Assembly (NCBI RefSeq): GCF_016863535.1
Contig: NZ_BOPB01000007.1
Span: forward strand, 62,001 to 126,000
DNA length: 64,000 nt
Direction: 5' to 3'
Source of the DNA: Micromonospora lutea
Lineage (GTDB): Bacteria > Actinomycetota > Actinomycetes > Mycobacteriales > Micromonosporaceae
This document shows positions 25,630-33,492 of the stretch, in pieces (positions within the stretch are counted from its first letter, which is position 1; each line of letters begins with the position of its first letter). A model generated the notes under the pieces. The model was not told the origin of the DNA. It saw only the letters and a program-made list of their open reading frames with translations, and searched no databases. A program made the translations under genes and the position numbers.

Positions 25630-27162
25630 ATGCAGACTCATGTTGTTCGTCGGTGGCTTGCCGGCGTGGCCGTCGTCGGCATGCTCGTCACGGTGACCGC
25701 CGGTGCGCCGGCCGCCGCCGAGCCGTCCGCAACCGCAGCGGTACGCGTCAACGACGTCATCGTCGCCGTCGACGGCCCGCAGAAGTGGGTCTCGCTCAGC
25801 ATGCTGGGTGATCAGCAGGTGGGCACCTACACGGTGCGGGTGGACCGCAGCGCCGTCATGGCGTTCGCCGACATCGACCAGGGTGACGGTCCGGACGTCT
25901 GCACGACGTCGGGCGCGGTCCTCACCTGCGCGGTGACGATCGACGGCGACTGGGGTTCGGAACTGCTCAGCCTGGCGGTGCGGGCGGCCGGGGACGCGCA
26001 GCCCGGCCAGCAGGGGGAGTTGCTGTTCACCGTCACCGCACCGGACGGGACCACCGGGCCGTACCGGTCCAGGGTCACCGTGGGCGAGGGGGTCGACCTC
26101 GCCACCGAGCGGACGATGACCCTCGACAGCAGCCTGGGCGCCCGGGTCGACGTACCGCTGACGGTGCTGAACCGGGGCACGAAGACCGCGCACGGGATGG
26201 TGCTGTACCTCTCCGGATCCTACGGGTTCACCCCGTCGAAGCGGTACGAGAACTGCGAGTACAGCGATCTTGATCTCGACAGCAGCGCCTTCGCCTGCAC
26301 GTTCGACGATTCGCTGGAGCCCGGTGAGGCGCTGCGGGTGGACTCGACGTTCGGCGGGACGGTACCGGCCGACAGTTGGGCGCCGAACCTGCACCACAGC
26401 TACGCGGTCTGGTTCACCCCGGCTGACTGGGAGGAGTTCCGTTCCCGGTTGCCCTCGGCCGGGCCGCTCGGTCCGAAGGGGAGCGACGCGGCGCTGACGC
26501 TGGTGCCGGTCGAAGGGACGCAGGCCCGCGCGCTCGGGCAGACCGACACCGACACCCTCGACAACGAAACCCGGGTCACGCTGACCGTCGACGGCGACCA
26601 GCGGGGGGACGTGGCCGCGGAGGGGACCACCGTCGCGGGGGCGGTCGGCGACACCGTGGCGATGCGGGTCGGCTACCTCAACAACGGCCCCGCGAGCGCC
26701 GGGCCCAACGGTCAGCAGGGGCTCAACGTCGAGACCATCGTGACCCTTCCGGCCAACGTCACCGCGGTCACCGCCCCACAGGCCTGCGTCGACCAGCAGG
26801 AGGACGAGTGGCGGCCCGGTAAACCGGGCGCGCGGGTGTACGTGTGTGCCGCACGCGGCACGATCAGCCGTGGTGAGCGGGTGAGTTTCGAATTCGACCT
26901 GCGGATCGACCGGGCCGGTGGCAAGGGCGGCACGGTCCGGTTGCACACCTTCAACGGCGACGGCCCGGTCAACGACCTGAAGCCGACCAACGACACCGCG
27001 AAGATCGAGGTGAAGCTGACCGGCGGTGGCGGCGGTGGCGGTTCGCTGCCGATCACCGGCGCCCCGACCGGCCTGATCGTCGGCGTCGGTCTGCTGCTGG
27101 TCGTCGCCGGTGCCCTCGGCTACCTGCTGGCCCGCCGCAGCCGGATCCGGTTCATCGTCTGA
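25630..27162 (+). CDS. LPITG-anchored cell-surface protein
   Basis: A 510-residue secreted protein. It has a signal peptide (VVRRWLAGVAVVGMLVTVTA, cleavage near AAAEP), an Ig-like beta-rich body with repeated-looking modules (residues about 35-155, 160-290, 310-460), a glycine stretch, then LPITG (sortase LPxTG signal), a TM helix (GLIVGVGLLLVVAGALGYLL) and a basic tail (ARRSRIRF). Sortase should link it to the wall. No sortase gene is nearby. Several CTF-like cysteine pairs suggest disulfides. Function unknown; adhesion or wall structure is inferred. Confidence 0.85.
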   Translation: MQTHVVRRWLAGVAVVGMLVTVTAGAPAAAEPSATAAVRVNDVIVAVDGPQKWVSLSMLGDQQVGTYTVRVDRSAVMAFADIDQGDGPDVCTTSGAVLTCAVTIDGDWGSELLSLAVRAAGDAQPGQQGELLFTVTAPDGTTGPYRSRVTVGEGVDLATERTMTLDSSLGARVDVPLTVLNRGTKTAHGMVLYLSGSYGFTPSKRYENCEYSDLDLDSSAFACTFDDSLEPGEALRVDSTFGGTVPADSWAPNLHHSYAVWFTPADWEEFRSRLPSAGPLGPKGSDAALTLVPVEGTQARALGQTDTDTLDNETRVTLTVDGDQRGDVAAEGTTVAGAVGDTVAMRVGYLNNGPASAGPNGQQGLNVETIVTLPANVTAVTAPQACVDQQEDEWRPGKPGARVYVCAARGTISRGERVSFEFDLRIDRAGGKGGTVRLHTFNGDGPVNDLKPTNDTAKIEVKLTGGGGGGGSLPITGAPTGLIVGVGLLLVVAGALGYLLARRSRIRFIV

Positions 27163-27193
27163 GCTGGCCCGGGAACTGAGCTGGCCCGGGAAC
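27160..27193. repeat. 17-bp perfect tandem duplication at a stop codon
   Basis: TGAGCTGGCCCGGGAAC occurs twice back to back (27160-27176, 27177-27193). The first copy begins with the stop codon of the LPITG gene. The second copy forms the left arm of the adjacent terminator hairpin. Confidence 0.9.
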
Positions 27194-27204
27194 CGGGTCA
27201 GCTC
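27178..27204. terminator. Convergent terminator between the LPITG gene and the exonuclease gene
   Basis: Inverted repeat GAGCTGGCCCGG (27178-27189) / CCGGGTCAGCTC (27193-27204), a 12-bp stem with one G-U pair and a 3-nt loop. It overlaps the stop codon of the minus-strand exonuclease gene. Confidence 0.65.
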
Positions 27205-28127
27205 GTCGGGGTGCGGGTGGCGAGCGCATCGACCAGGCGACGGGTGGAGCCCGCGAGGTTCCACCGCTCGGCCAGGTCGAGCAGCCGTTCCGGGTCGGCC
27301 GGCGCCACCGGCAGCTCAGTGGGCAGCGGGGGTAGCGGCACGTCCAGGGCGACCCGGACCACCTTCGGCGCCACCGCCAGGTAGTCCCGTGCCGCGTTGA
27401 GCTTGGTGCGCAGCCCGGGTGCGAAGCCGGCGGCGGGGTCGTCCAGGGCGGCGAGGATACCGGTGATGTCGCCGTACCGGTCGATCAGCCGGGCGGCGGT
27501 CTTCTCGCCGACGCCGGCCACTCCGGGCAGCCCGTCGGACGGATCGCCCCGCAGCGCCGCGAACTCGGCGTACCGGTCGGCCGGCACGCCGTAGCGGGAC
27601 CGTACGGCGGCGTCGTCGCAGTCCTCCAGTTTGGCCACACCGCGTCCGATGTAGAGCAGTCGCACGCCCCGGGAGTCGTCGATCAGCTGGAACAGGTCCC
27701 GGTCGCCGGATACCACCTCGACCGGCCCGGGCTGGGTTACCGAGAGGGTGCCCAGCACGTCGTCGGCCTCGTAGCCGGTCGCGCCGACGACGGTGATCCC
27801 CACTGCGTCGAGCACGTCCAGGATCATCGGCACCTGCGGGGTGAGGGTGTCCGGCACCACCTCGCCACCCTCGGGGGCCACCCGGTGCGCCTTGTACGAC
27901 GGCAGCAACGCGACCCGCCAGTCCGGCCGCCAGTCGTGGTCCATCGCGCACACCATCCGCCCGGGGCGGCGGGTGCGTACCAGGTGGGCGAGCATGTCGA
28001 GGAACCCGCGCACCGCGTTGACCGGCTGACCGTCGGCGGTCTTCGCGGCGGATTCCGGGATGCCGTGGAACGCCCGGAAGTAGAGACTGGGTGCGTCGAT
28101 GAGCATGATCGGGGTCTGCGCAGTCAC
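27198..28127 (-). CDS. 5'-3' exonuclease (flap endonuclease / PolA N-domain family)
   Basis: About 309 residues, homologous to the 5' nuclease domain of DNA polymerase I but stand-alone. Metal-binding acidic residues are in MLIDAPSLYFRAFHG, DVLGTLS and VVSGDRDLFQLIDD. The H3TH motif is GDPSDGLPGVAGVGEKTAARLI. GTG 28127 is a likely start and the domain begins at MLIDA. It would remove RNA primers or flaps in replication and repair. It is convergent with the LPITG gene and divergent from a VOC-domain gene. Confidence 0.9.
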   Translation of the reverse strand: MTAQTPIMLIDAPSLYFRAFHGIPESAAKTADGQPVNAVRGFLDMLAHLVRTRRPGRMVCAMDHDWRPDWRVALLPSYKAHRVAPEGGEVVPDTLTPQVPMILDVLDAVGITVVGATGYEADDVLGTLSVTQPGPVEVVSGDRDLFQLIDDSRGVRLLYIGRGVAKLEDCDDAAVRSRYGVPADRYAEFAALRGDPSDGLPGVAGVGEKTAARLIDRYGDITGILAALDDPAAGFAPGLRTKLNAARDYLAVAPKVVRVALDVPLPPLPTELPVAPADPERLLDLAERWNLAGSTRRLVDALATRTPTS

Positions 28128-28189
28128 GCCCGACAGCCTGGCACACCCCACCGACGTTCGACGACGGGCGACACGATCAGGAGGACGCG

Positions 28190-28570
28190 ATGAGCACTCC
28201 CACCCGGCTGACGCTGACCCAGGTCAACCTGGACACGCCCGACCCGGTCGGGCTGGCCCGCTTCTACGCCCGGCTGCTCGGCTGGGAGACCGAGATCGAG
28301 CAGGACGACGACGTGATCCTGCGCAACGCCGACGGCGGGGTCGGGCTGGCTTTCCAGCGGGAGCGGGCGTACGCGCGGCCGACCTGGCCGGCCGAGACCG
28401 GGCGGCAGCAGATGTCGATGCACCTGGAGATCGGCGTGACGGATCTGAGCGCCGCTCTGGACCACGCGTTGGCCTGCGGCGCGACGCTGGCCGAGTTCCA
28501 ACCGCAGGAGGACGTCCGGGTCTGTCTGGACCCGGACGGCCACCCGTTCTGTCTGTGGTTGCAGGGCTGA
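28190..28570 (+). CDS. VOC-superfamily (glyoxalase/bleomycin-resistance-like) protein
   Basis: A 126-residue protein with the vicinal-oxygen-chelate fold. Two beta-alpha-beta-beta-beta modules are visible: LTQVNLDTPDPVGLARFYAR...W at the start, and the second ending VCLDPDGHPFCLWL. ATG 28190 follows GAGGACG. Metal ligands are not fully clear. Members range from isomerases to small-molecule binding proteins. It sits alone, 63 nt from the divergent exonuclease. Confidence 0.8.
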   Translation: MSTPTRLTLTQVNLDTPDPVGLARFYARLLGWETEIEQDDDVILRNADGGVGLAFQRERAYARPTWPAETGRQQMSMHLEIGVTDLSAALDHALACGATLAEFQPQEDVRVCLDPDGHPFCLWLQG

Positions 28571-28580
28571 CCCGGCGCGG

Positions 28581-28805
28581 TCAGCTCGCGCCGGCCGCAC
28601 CTCGCCGGCCGCGTCGCCGGGCGTACGGCAGCACGAACAGGTAGAGACCGGTGAACATCAGCAGAGCCAGCGGCAGCAGTGGCAGATAGGCCACCCATTC
28701 GACCGGCTCCTCCCGCGTGAACGCGACGACGGTGACGAGGACCGCCACCGTGAACACGATCGCCAGCCACCGGTGAAGCTGCCGGATCACGTTGTTCCAC
28801 CCCAT
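28581..28805 (-). CDS. Small two-TM membrane protein
   Basis: A 74-residue protein with two hydrophobic segments (WLAIVFTVAVLVTVVAF and LPLLPLALLMFTGLYLFVL) and a basic C-terminus (RRRGRRG). An N-terminal HRWLA is reminiscent of the haem-ligand-like start of PepSY/cytochrome b-like small proteins. Its function is not recognised. It is convergent with the VOC gene, 10 nt apart. Confidence 0.65.
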   Translation of the reverse strand: MGWNNVIRQLHRWLAIVFTVAVLVTVVAFTREEPVEWVAYLPLLPLALLMFTGLYLFVLPYARRRGRRGAAGAS

Positions 28806-29050
28806 CGGAACCTCCTGGACCAGTGAGTCGCGGTTGCCTGGCCGCGACGACCTCGTGCCACGCTAACGACGCGTGAGGAGCCGGGGCTTCTCGATTCCTG
28901 ACCGGTTCGCCGCCGGTTCTTCGCCGCGCGGGTCGACACCGTCGGCCCATGATGACCCAAACGAGCGTTAAGCTAGGTGGGGCCACGGCACCTGCCCGGA
29001 CGGCCACGAGGAGCCCAACTCACCACCACTCCCGCGGAGCTCAACACACC

Positions 29051-30193
29051 ATGACTGTCGACCGGATCCTCCCCACCGACGAGGCACACGACCTGCTGGA
29101 GTTGGCCACCGAGCTGGCCGACCGGGAACTCGCGCCGAAGGCGGTCGAGTACGAACAGCGCGGCGAGTTCCCCCGGGAGGTGCTGCGTACGCTGGGCCGG
29201 GCGGGCCTGCTCGGCCTGCCGTACCCGGAGGAGTACGGCGGTGCCGCCCAGCCGTACGAGGTCTACCTGCAGGTGTTGGAGATCCTGGCCAGCCGCTGGC
29301 TCGCGGTCGCCGAGGCGGTCAGTGTGCACACCCTGTCCTGCCATCCGGTCGCCACGTTCGGCTCCGAGCAACAGCGCAAGTTGTTGCCCGACATGATCGG
29401 TGGGGAGCTGCTCGGGGCGTACTGCCTGTCGGAGCCGCAGGGTGGTTCGGACGCCGCGGCGCTGACCACCCGGGCGGTGCGCGACGGGGACGGCTACGTC
29501 GTCACCGGCACCAAGGCGTGGATCACGCACGCGCAGGTGGCCGACTTCTACAACATTTTCTGCCGGACCGGCGGCCCCGGCTCGCGCGGCATCTCCTGTC
29601 TGCTGGCCGACCGGGCCACGCCGGGCATCCACCCGCAGGCCGCCGAGCGCACCATGGGGTTGCGCTCGTCGCCGGTGGCGCAGGTCGTGTTCGACGAGGC
29701 CCGGGTGCCGGCCGACCGGCTCGTCGGTGGCGAGGGGGCGGGCTTCAGCATCGCCATGTCGGCGCTGGACTCCGGGCGGTTGGGCATCGCTGCCTGCGCG
29801 GTCGGGCTCGCCCAGGCGGCGCTGGACTACGCGGTGGACTACGCCCGGGAACGCGAGCAGTTCGGTCGGTCGATCATCGACTTCCAGGGGCTGGGCTTCA
29901 CCCTGGCCGATCTGGCCACCCAGATCTCCGCCGCCCGGGCGTTGACCCTGGCCGCGGCTCGGCTGCGCGACGCGGGTCGGCCGTACTCGATCGAGGCGGC
30001 CAAGGCGAAGTTGTTCGCCACGGACGTGGCGATGCGGGTGACCATCGACGCGGTGCAGGTGCTGGGCGGCGCGGGATACGTCGCCGACCATCCGGTCGAG
30101 CGGTACCTGCGGGAGGCGAAGGTGTTGCAGATCGTGGAGGGCACCAACCAGATTCAGCGACTGGTGATCTCTCGGGCACTGGCGAAAGACTGA
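29051..30193 (+). CDS. Acyl-CoA dehydrogenase
   Basis: A 380-residue FAD-dependent acyl-CoA dehydrogenase. It has an N-terminal helical domain, the FAD-binding YCLSEPQGGSDAAAL and a later TGTKAWITHA. The C-terminal IVEGTNQIQRLVISR contains the Glu common as the catalytic base of short-chain enzymes. ATG 29051 begins MTVDRILP; the upstream in-frame extension lacks family similarity. It oxidises acyl-CoA to enoyl-CoA. It is followed 86 nt later by an Lrp gene. A link to crotonyl/butyryl-CoA of the lysine pathway is possible but unproven. Confidence 0.92.
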   Translation: MTVDRILPTDEAHDLLELATELADRELAPKAVEYEQRGEFPREVLRTLGRAGLLGLPYPEEYGGAAQPYEVYLQVLEILASRWLAVAEAVSVHTLSCHPVATFGSEQQRKLLPDMIGGELLGAYCLSEPQGGSDAAALTTRAVRDGDGYVVTGTKAWITHAQVADFYNIFCRTGGPGSRGISCLLADRATPGIHPQAAERTMGLRSSPVAQVVFDEARVPADRLVGGEGAGFSIAMSALDSGRLGIAACAVGLAQAALDYAVDYAREREQFGRSIIDFQGLGFTLADLATQISAARALTLAAARLRDAGRPYSIEAAKAKLFATDVAMRVTIDAVQVLGGAGYVADHPVERYLREAKVLQIVEGTNQIQRLVISRALAKD

Positions 30194-30279
30194 CCGAACG
30201 CGTTCGTCGGCCCGCAATACGCGACGGCGGGCGGGTTTGTCAGTCGCGTGGACCGGTCGTACCCGGTAGGTTGCACGCC

Positions 30280-30750
30280 GTGGAGGAGATCGACCGCGCC
30301 ATCGTGGTGGCGCTGACCGCGGACGGCCGGCTGTCGTACACGGATCTGGCGGAGAAGGTCGGCCTGTCGGTTTCGGCAGTGCATCAGCGGGTGCGTCGGT
30401 TGGAGCAGCGTGGGGTGATCAAGGGCTATGCCGCGCGGGTCTCCTTCGAGGCGTTGGACCTGCCCCTGACCGCGTTCGTGGCGATCCGGCCGTTCGATCC
30501 GTCGCAGCCGGACGACGCACCGGAACGGCTGGCCCACCTGCCGGAGATCGACTCGTGCTACTCCGTGGCGGGGGAGGACTTCTATCTGTTGCTGGTCCGG
30601 GTGGCCGGGCCGGTCGACCTGGAGCGGGTGCTCCAGGAGATCAGAACGGCGGCGAACGTCACCACCCGTACGACCGTGGTGCTGTCCACGCCGTACGAGC
30701 ACCGGCCACCGAAGGTGGGGCGGGAGCCGACGAGCCAGCCACCCCGCTGA
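30280..30750 (+). CDS. Lrp/AsnC-family transcriptional regulator
   Basis: A 156-residue regulator: an N-terminal winged helix (SYTDLAEKVGLSVSAVHQRV) and a C-terminal RAM domain for amino-acid binding (FVAIRPFDPS...CYSVAGEDFYLLLV). GTG 30280 is followed at once by GGAGGAG, so the true start context is unusual. It is the nearest regulator to the lysine-degradation locus and may sense lysine or a derivative. A 26-bp AT-rich dyad at 33400-33425 is its plausible operator. Confidence 0.87.
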   Translation: MEEIDRAIVVALTADGRLSYTDLAEKVGLSVSAVHQRVRRLEQRGVIKGYAARVSFEALDLPLTAFVAIRPFDPSQPDDAPERLAHLPEIDSCYSVAGEDFYLLLVRVAGPVDLERVLQEIRTAANVTTRTTVVLSTPYEHRPPKVGREPTSQPPR

Positions 30751-30764
30751 TCCTGCGCCGGGGG

Positions 30765-31379
30765 TCAGTGGCGGGCCGTCGAGTCCGCCGTGCTCTGCTC
30801 GGGCGGTGCCGGAGGTGGTTGGTTCCAGCGGAGGATCACCCGCCGGCCGTGTTCGTGACCGAGCAGGCTGAGGGTGGCGGTGTCCAGGCGGAACAGCCCG
30901 CCGGCTGACGGCGGCAGGCCGATCCACCGGGCGCCCAGGACGCGTAGGGAGTGCGCGTGTCCGACCAGTGCGACGGGACCCCGGTCGAGTAGTGGGTGCA
31001 GCTTGGCGAGCAGTCGGTCGAGGCGCTCGCCGATCTCACTCGGCGACTCGCCGCCCGGACAGCCGTCGGTCCAGACGCTCCACCCGGGATGTTCGTTCTG
31101 GATCTCCGCGGTGGTGCGGCCCTCGTAGTCGCCGTAGCGCCACTCGGCGAGGTCGTCGTCGGTGCCGGTGACGGCCAGACCGGCCAGTTGCGCGGTGCGC
31201 AGCGCCCGGAGCCGAGGGCTGGTCAGCACCGCGACGAACCGCCGTCCGGCGAGAGCCGGTCCGAGCGCGCGGGCCTGCCGCTCGCCGTCGGGGGTGAGCG
31301 GCAGATCGGTGTGCGAGGTGTGTCGGCGGCTGGCGCTCCAGGTGGTTTCGCCGTGCCGGACGAGCAGGATCTCGCTCAT
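30765..31379 (-). CDS. Histidine phosphatase family protein
   Basis: A 204-residue phosphoglycerate-mutase-like enzyme. The catalytic histidine is in LLVRHGETTWSASRRH near the N-terminus, the second in VALVGHAHSLRVLG, and the acid is in LAEWRYGDYEG. The family includes phosphatases on sugar phosphates, acyl-phosphates and nucleotides; the substrate cannot be read here. It is convergent with the Lrp gene (14 nt apart) and starts about 270 nt upstream of csbD. Confidence 0.88.
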   Translation of the reverse strand: MSEILLVRHGETTWSASRRHTSHTDLPLTPDGERQARALGPALAGRRFVAVLTSPRLRALRTAQLAGLAVTGTDDDLAEWRYGDYEGRTTAEIQNEHPGWSVWTDGCPGGESPSEIGERLDRLLAKLHPLLDRGPVALVGHAHSLRVLGARWIGLPPSAGGLFRLDTATLSLLGHEHGRRVILRWNQPPPAPPEQSTADSTARH

Positions 31380-31652
31380 GCCGTCGCACCGTGTCGCTGC
31401 CCGGCGTGGTGCGTCCGGACCGCTTCTGCGATGAGGGTTCGCTGGTCCACGCCTCCAGTCAACCAGGCGGGCATCGCCGTTGTCGGATGACGCCGCAGCT
31501 CTCACCCATATCCCTAGTGTCCTAGGATGCCGTAGCGGATATGTGCGCGCCCACCGGCTGAGCTGCCGTTTCAGGCCACCGGACCGGGGGACACCAGAGT
31601 GAGCGGGGCGATCCGCTCCGCTCGCACCGCCGAGACAGGCAGGGGAGGCGAC

Positions 31653-31847
31653 ATGAGCTTCACCGACAAGGCGAAGAACAAGGTCGAGGAACTGGGCGCC
31701 GCCGCCAAGGAGCGCATCGGCGACATGACCGACAACGACCGCATGCGGGCCGAGGGCGCCAACCAGCAGAGTGGTGCCCGGGCCCGTCAGGCTGGTGAGA
31801 AGGTCAAGGACGCTGGGCGCAACGCGAAGGATGCCATCACCAAGTGA
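31653..31847 (+). CDS. CsbD-like stress protein
   Basis: A 64-residue, charged, lysine- and alanine-rich helical protein (FTDKAKNKVEELGAAAKERI, then GARARQAGEKVKDAGRNAKD). ATG 31653 follows GGGGAGG. CsbD proteins are general-stress proteins of unknown biochemistry, usually under alternative sigma factors. A perfect terminator follows 12 nt after the stop. No sigma-B-type promoter is clearly visible. Confidence 0.85.
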   Translation: MSFTDKAKNKVEELGAAAKERIGDMTDNDRMRAEGANQQSGARARQAGEKVKDAGRNAKDAITK

Positions 31848-31859
31848 TCGTCCGGCACG

Positions 31860-31895
31860 GAAGCGGGCCACCGGAATGATCCGGTGGCCCGCTTC
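31860..31895. terminator. Terminator between csbD and kamA (convergent)
   Basis: A perfect 16-bp stem, GAAGCGGGCCACCGGA (31860-31875) with TCCGGTGGCCCGCTTC (31880-31895), loop ATGA. Confidence 0.9.
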
Positions 31896-31953
31896 GCGGT
31901 GCGGGTACGGGTCGGCGTGGGAGGTGCCGTTCCGGCTGTGAGCTGGGCTGGGC

Positions 31954-33351
31954 TCAGTCGTCGCGGTGGTCGCGCCACCACTGCTGACCAGCCTGGGGAA
32001 GGCTGTCGATCGGGTCGTAGTAGGCGTAGCGCTTGCTGAGCGCCTCCAGGTCGGCGGACTCGATGGAGGTGCGGTAGTTCTTCGTCCAGTAGGAGATGCC
32101 GCGTTCCCGGTCGTACTCGGTGACCATGTGCACCCAGCGCTTCCCGACGAAGGGCACGTCGCAGACGATCCGTGGGGTGGCGTATCCGGGGAGGTAGCCC
32201 ATGATGTCGTGCTGGAGCTGCTGGGCGTGCCAGACCGGGACTCGCCAGTGCTCGGCGTTCGGGATCATGTCGCACATGTAGAAGTAGTAGGGCAGGATGC
32301 CGGCTTCGCCCTGGAGCGCGAAGCAGAGGTCGAGCAGGTCGGTGCTGGTGGCGTTGACCCCGCGCATCAGCACGCCCTGGTTGCGTACGTCGCGTACGCC
32401 GATGTCGAGGGCGGTCTGGGCGGCCCTGGCGACCAGCGGGGTGAGTGACTGGGCGTGGTTGACGTGGGTGTGGATGGCGAGGTTGACGCCGCGGCGGGCG
32501 GCGGTGCGGGCGACCCGCTCCAGGCCCTCGACGACGTCGGGTTGCAGCCAGTGCTGGGGCAGGCCCATGAGGGCCTTGGTGGCGAGCCGGATGTCACGGA
32601 TGGTTTCGATCTCCAGCAGGCGCATCAGGTACGACTCGAGGTTGCGCCAGGGCACGTTGGCCACGTCGCCGCCGGAGACGACGACGTCGCGGACGCCGGG
32701 GTGTGCTTTGAGGTAGGTGATGTGGGCGTCGTACCGGTCGACGGGTTTGAGGGTGAGCTTGAGCTTGTCGACCGTGGGGGTGGAGTTGCCGACGAGGTCC
32801 ATACGGGTGCAGTGCCCGCAGTACTGCGGGCAGGTGGAGAGCAGTTCGGCGAGGACCTTGGTGGGGTAGCGGTGGGTCAGACCCTCGGCGACCCACATGT
32901 CGTGTTCGTGCAGTGAGTCGCGGGTGGCGTAGGGGTGTGACGGCCAGTCGGTGCGTCGGTCCGAGGCGACCGGGATCATGTAGCTCCGGATCGGGTCGGC
33001 GAGCAGCGCGTCGGTGGTCGGTGGGGCGTACGGCACCATGGTGTTGATCATTTGCGGGGGCACCAGCATGGACATGGTGGCCAGAGCGCGCTGGTCGGCT
33101 TCGAGGTCGGCGTAGAAGGTGTCGTCGACGGTGTCACCGAGCACGGTGTGGAGCTGCTTGAGGTTCTTGACGCAGTTGACTCGTTGCCACTGGGCGCTCT
33201 CCCACTGGTCGCGGGTGACGTCGCGCCAGCCGGGGAAGCGGGTCCAGTCGGGTTCGACGAGTGGGTTGCGGCGGTACTCGTAGGGCTGGCCGGTGAGGGT
33301 GGGGGGCGGTGGTGCCGGGATGGTCTGCACCGGCGGTCGGGTCTGGGTCAC
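31954..33351 (-). CDS. kamA: Lysine 2,3-aminomutase (radical SAM)
   Basis: A 465-residue radical SAM aminomutase that converts L-lysine to beta-lysine. The cluster motif is C174, C178, C181 (STCPQYCGHC), followed by the SAM glycine motif SGGD. Two aspartates expected to grip the lysine epsilon-amine are present (D361 in YMCD; D398 in VCDVP). K404 (VGK) occupies the place of the PLP lysine, but the usual GGGGK is FVGK here. GTG 33351 has a strong GGAGGGG site. It is divergent from kdd, with an AT-rich dyad between them. Downstream genes kamDE/kal support a catabolic role. Confidence 0.92.
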   Translation of the reverse strand: MTQTRPPVQTIPAPPPPTLTGQPYEYRRNPLVEPDWTRFPGWRDVTRDQWESAQWQRVNCVKNLKQLHTVLGDTVDDTFYADLEADQRALATMSMLVPPQMINTMVPYAPPTTDALLADPIRSYMIPVASDRRTDWPSHPYATRDSLHEHDMWVAEGLTHRYPTKVLAELLSTCPQYCGHCTRMDLVGNSTPTVDKLKLTLKPVDRYDAHITYLKAHPGVRDVVVSGGDVANVPWRNLESYLMRLLEIETIRDIRLATKALMGLPQHWLQPDVVEGLERVARTAARRGVNLAIHTHVNHAQSLTPLVARAAQTALDIGVRDVRNQGVLMRGVNATSTDLLDLCFALQGEAGILPYYFYMCDMIPNAEHWRVPVWHAQQLQHDIMGYLPGYATPRIVCDVPFVGKRWVHMVTEYDRERGISYWTKNYRTSIESADLEALSKRYAYYDPIDSLPQAGQQWWRDHRDD

Positions 33352-33399
33352 GGCCCCTCCTTGGTCTGGCTAAGTGATCAGCGAACCCGAAGGCTACTG

Positions 33400-33425
33400 G
33401 AAAAATTTCGGTAGAGAAATTATTC
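33400..33425. promoter_or_regulatory. AT-rich dyad operator in the kamA-kdd divergent promoter
   Basis: The arms GAAAAATTTC (33400-33409) and GAAATTATTC (33416-33425) are separated by 6 nt and pair at 9 of 10 positions. It is the most AT-rich spot in the region and lies between two divergent starts, so it could control both. An Lrp-type site is the best guess. Confidence 0.6.
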
Positions 33426-33492
33426 TGCCGTAAGTTTTCCCGCCATGCGAGTCGAGGGCGGGGCTTCAGGCGGCTGGGACAGGGAGGTCGAC

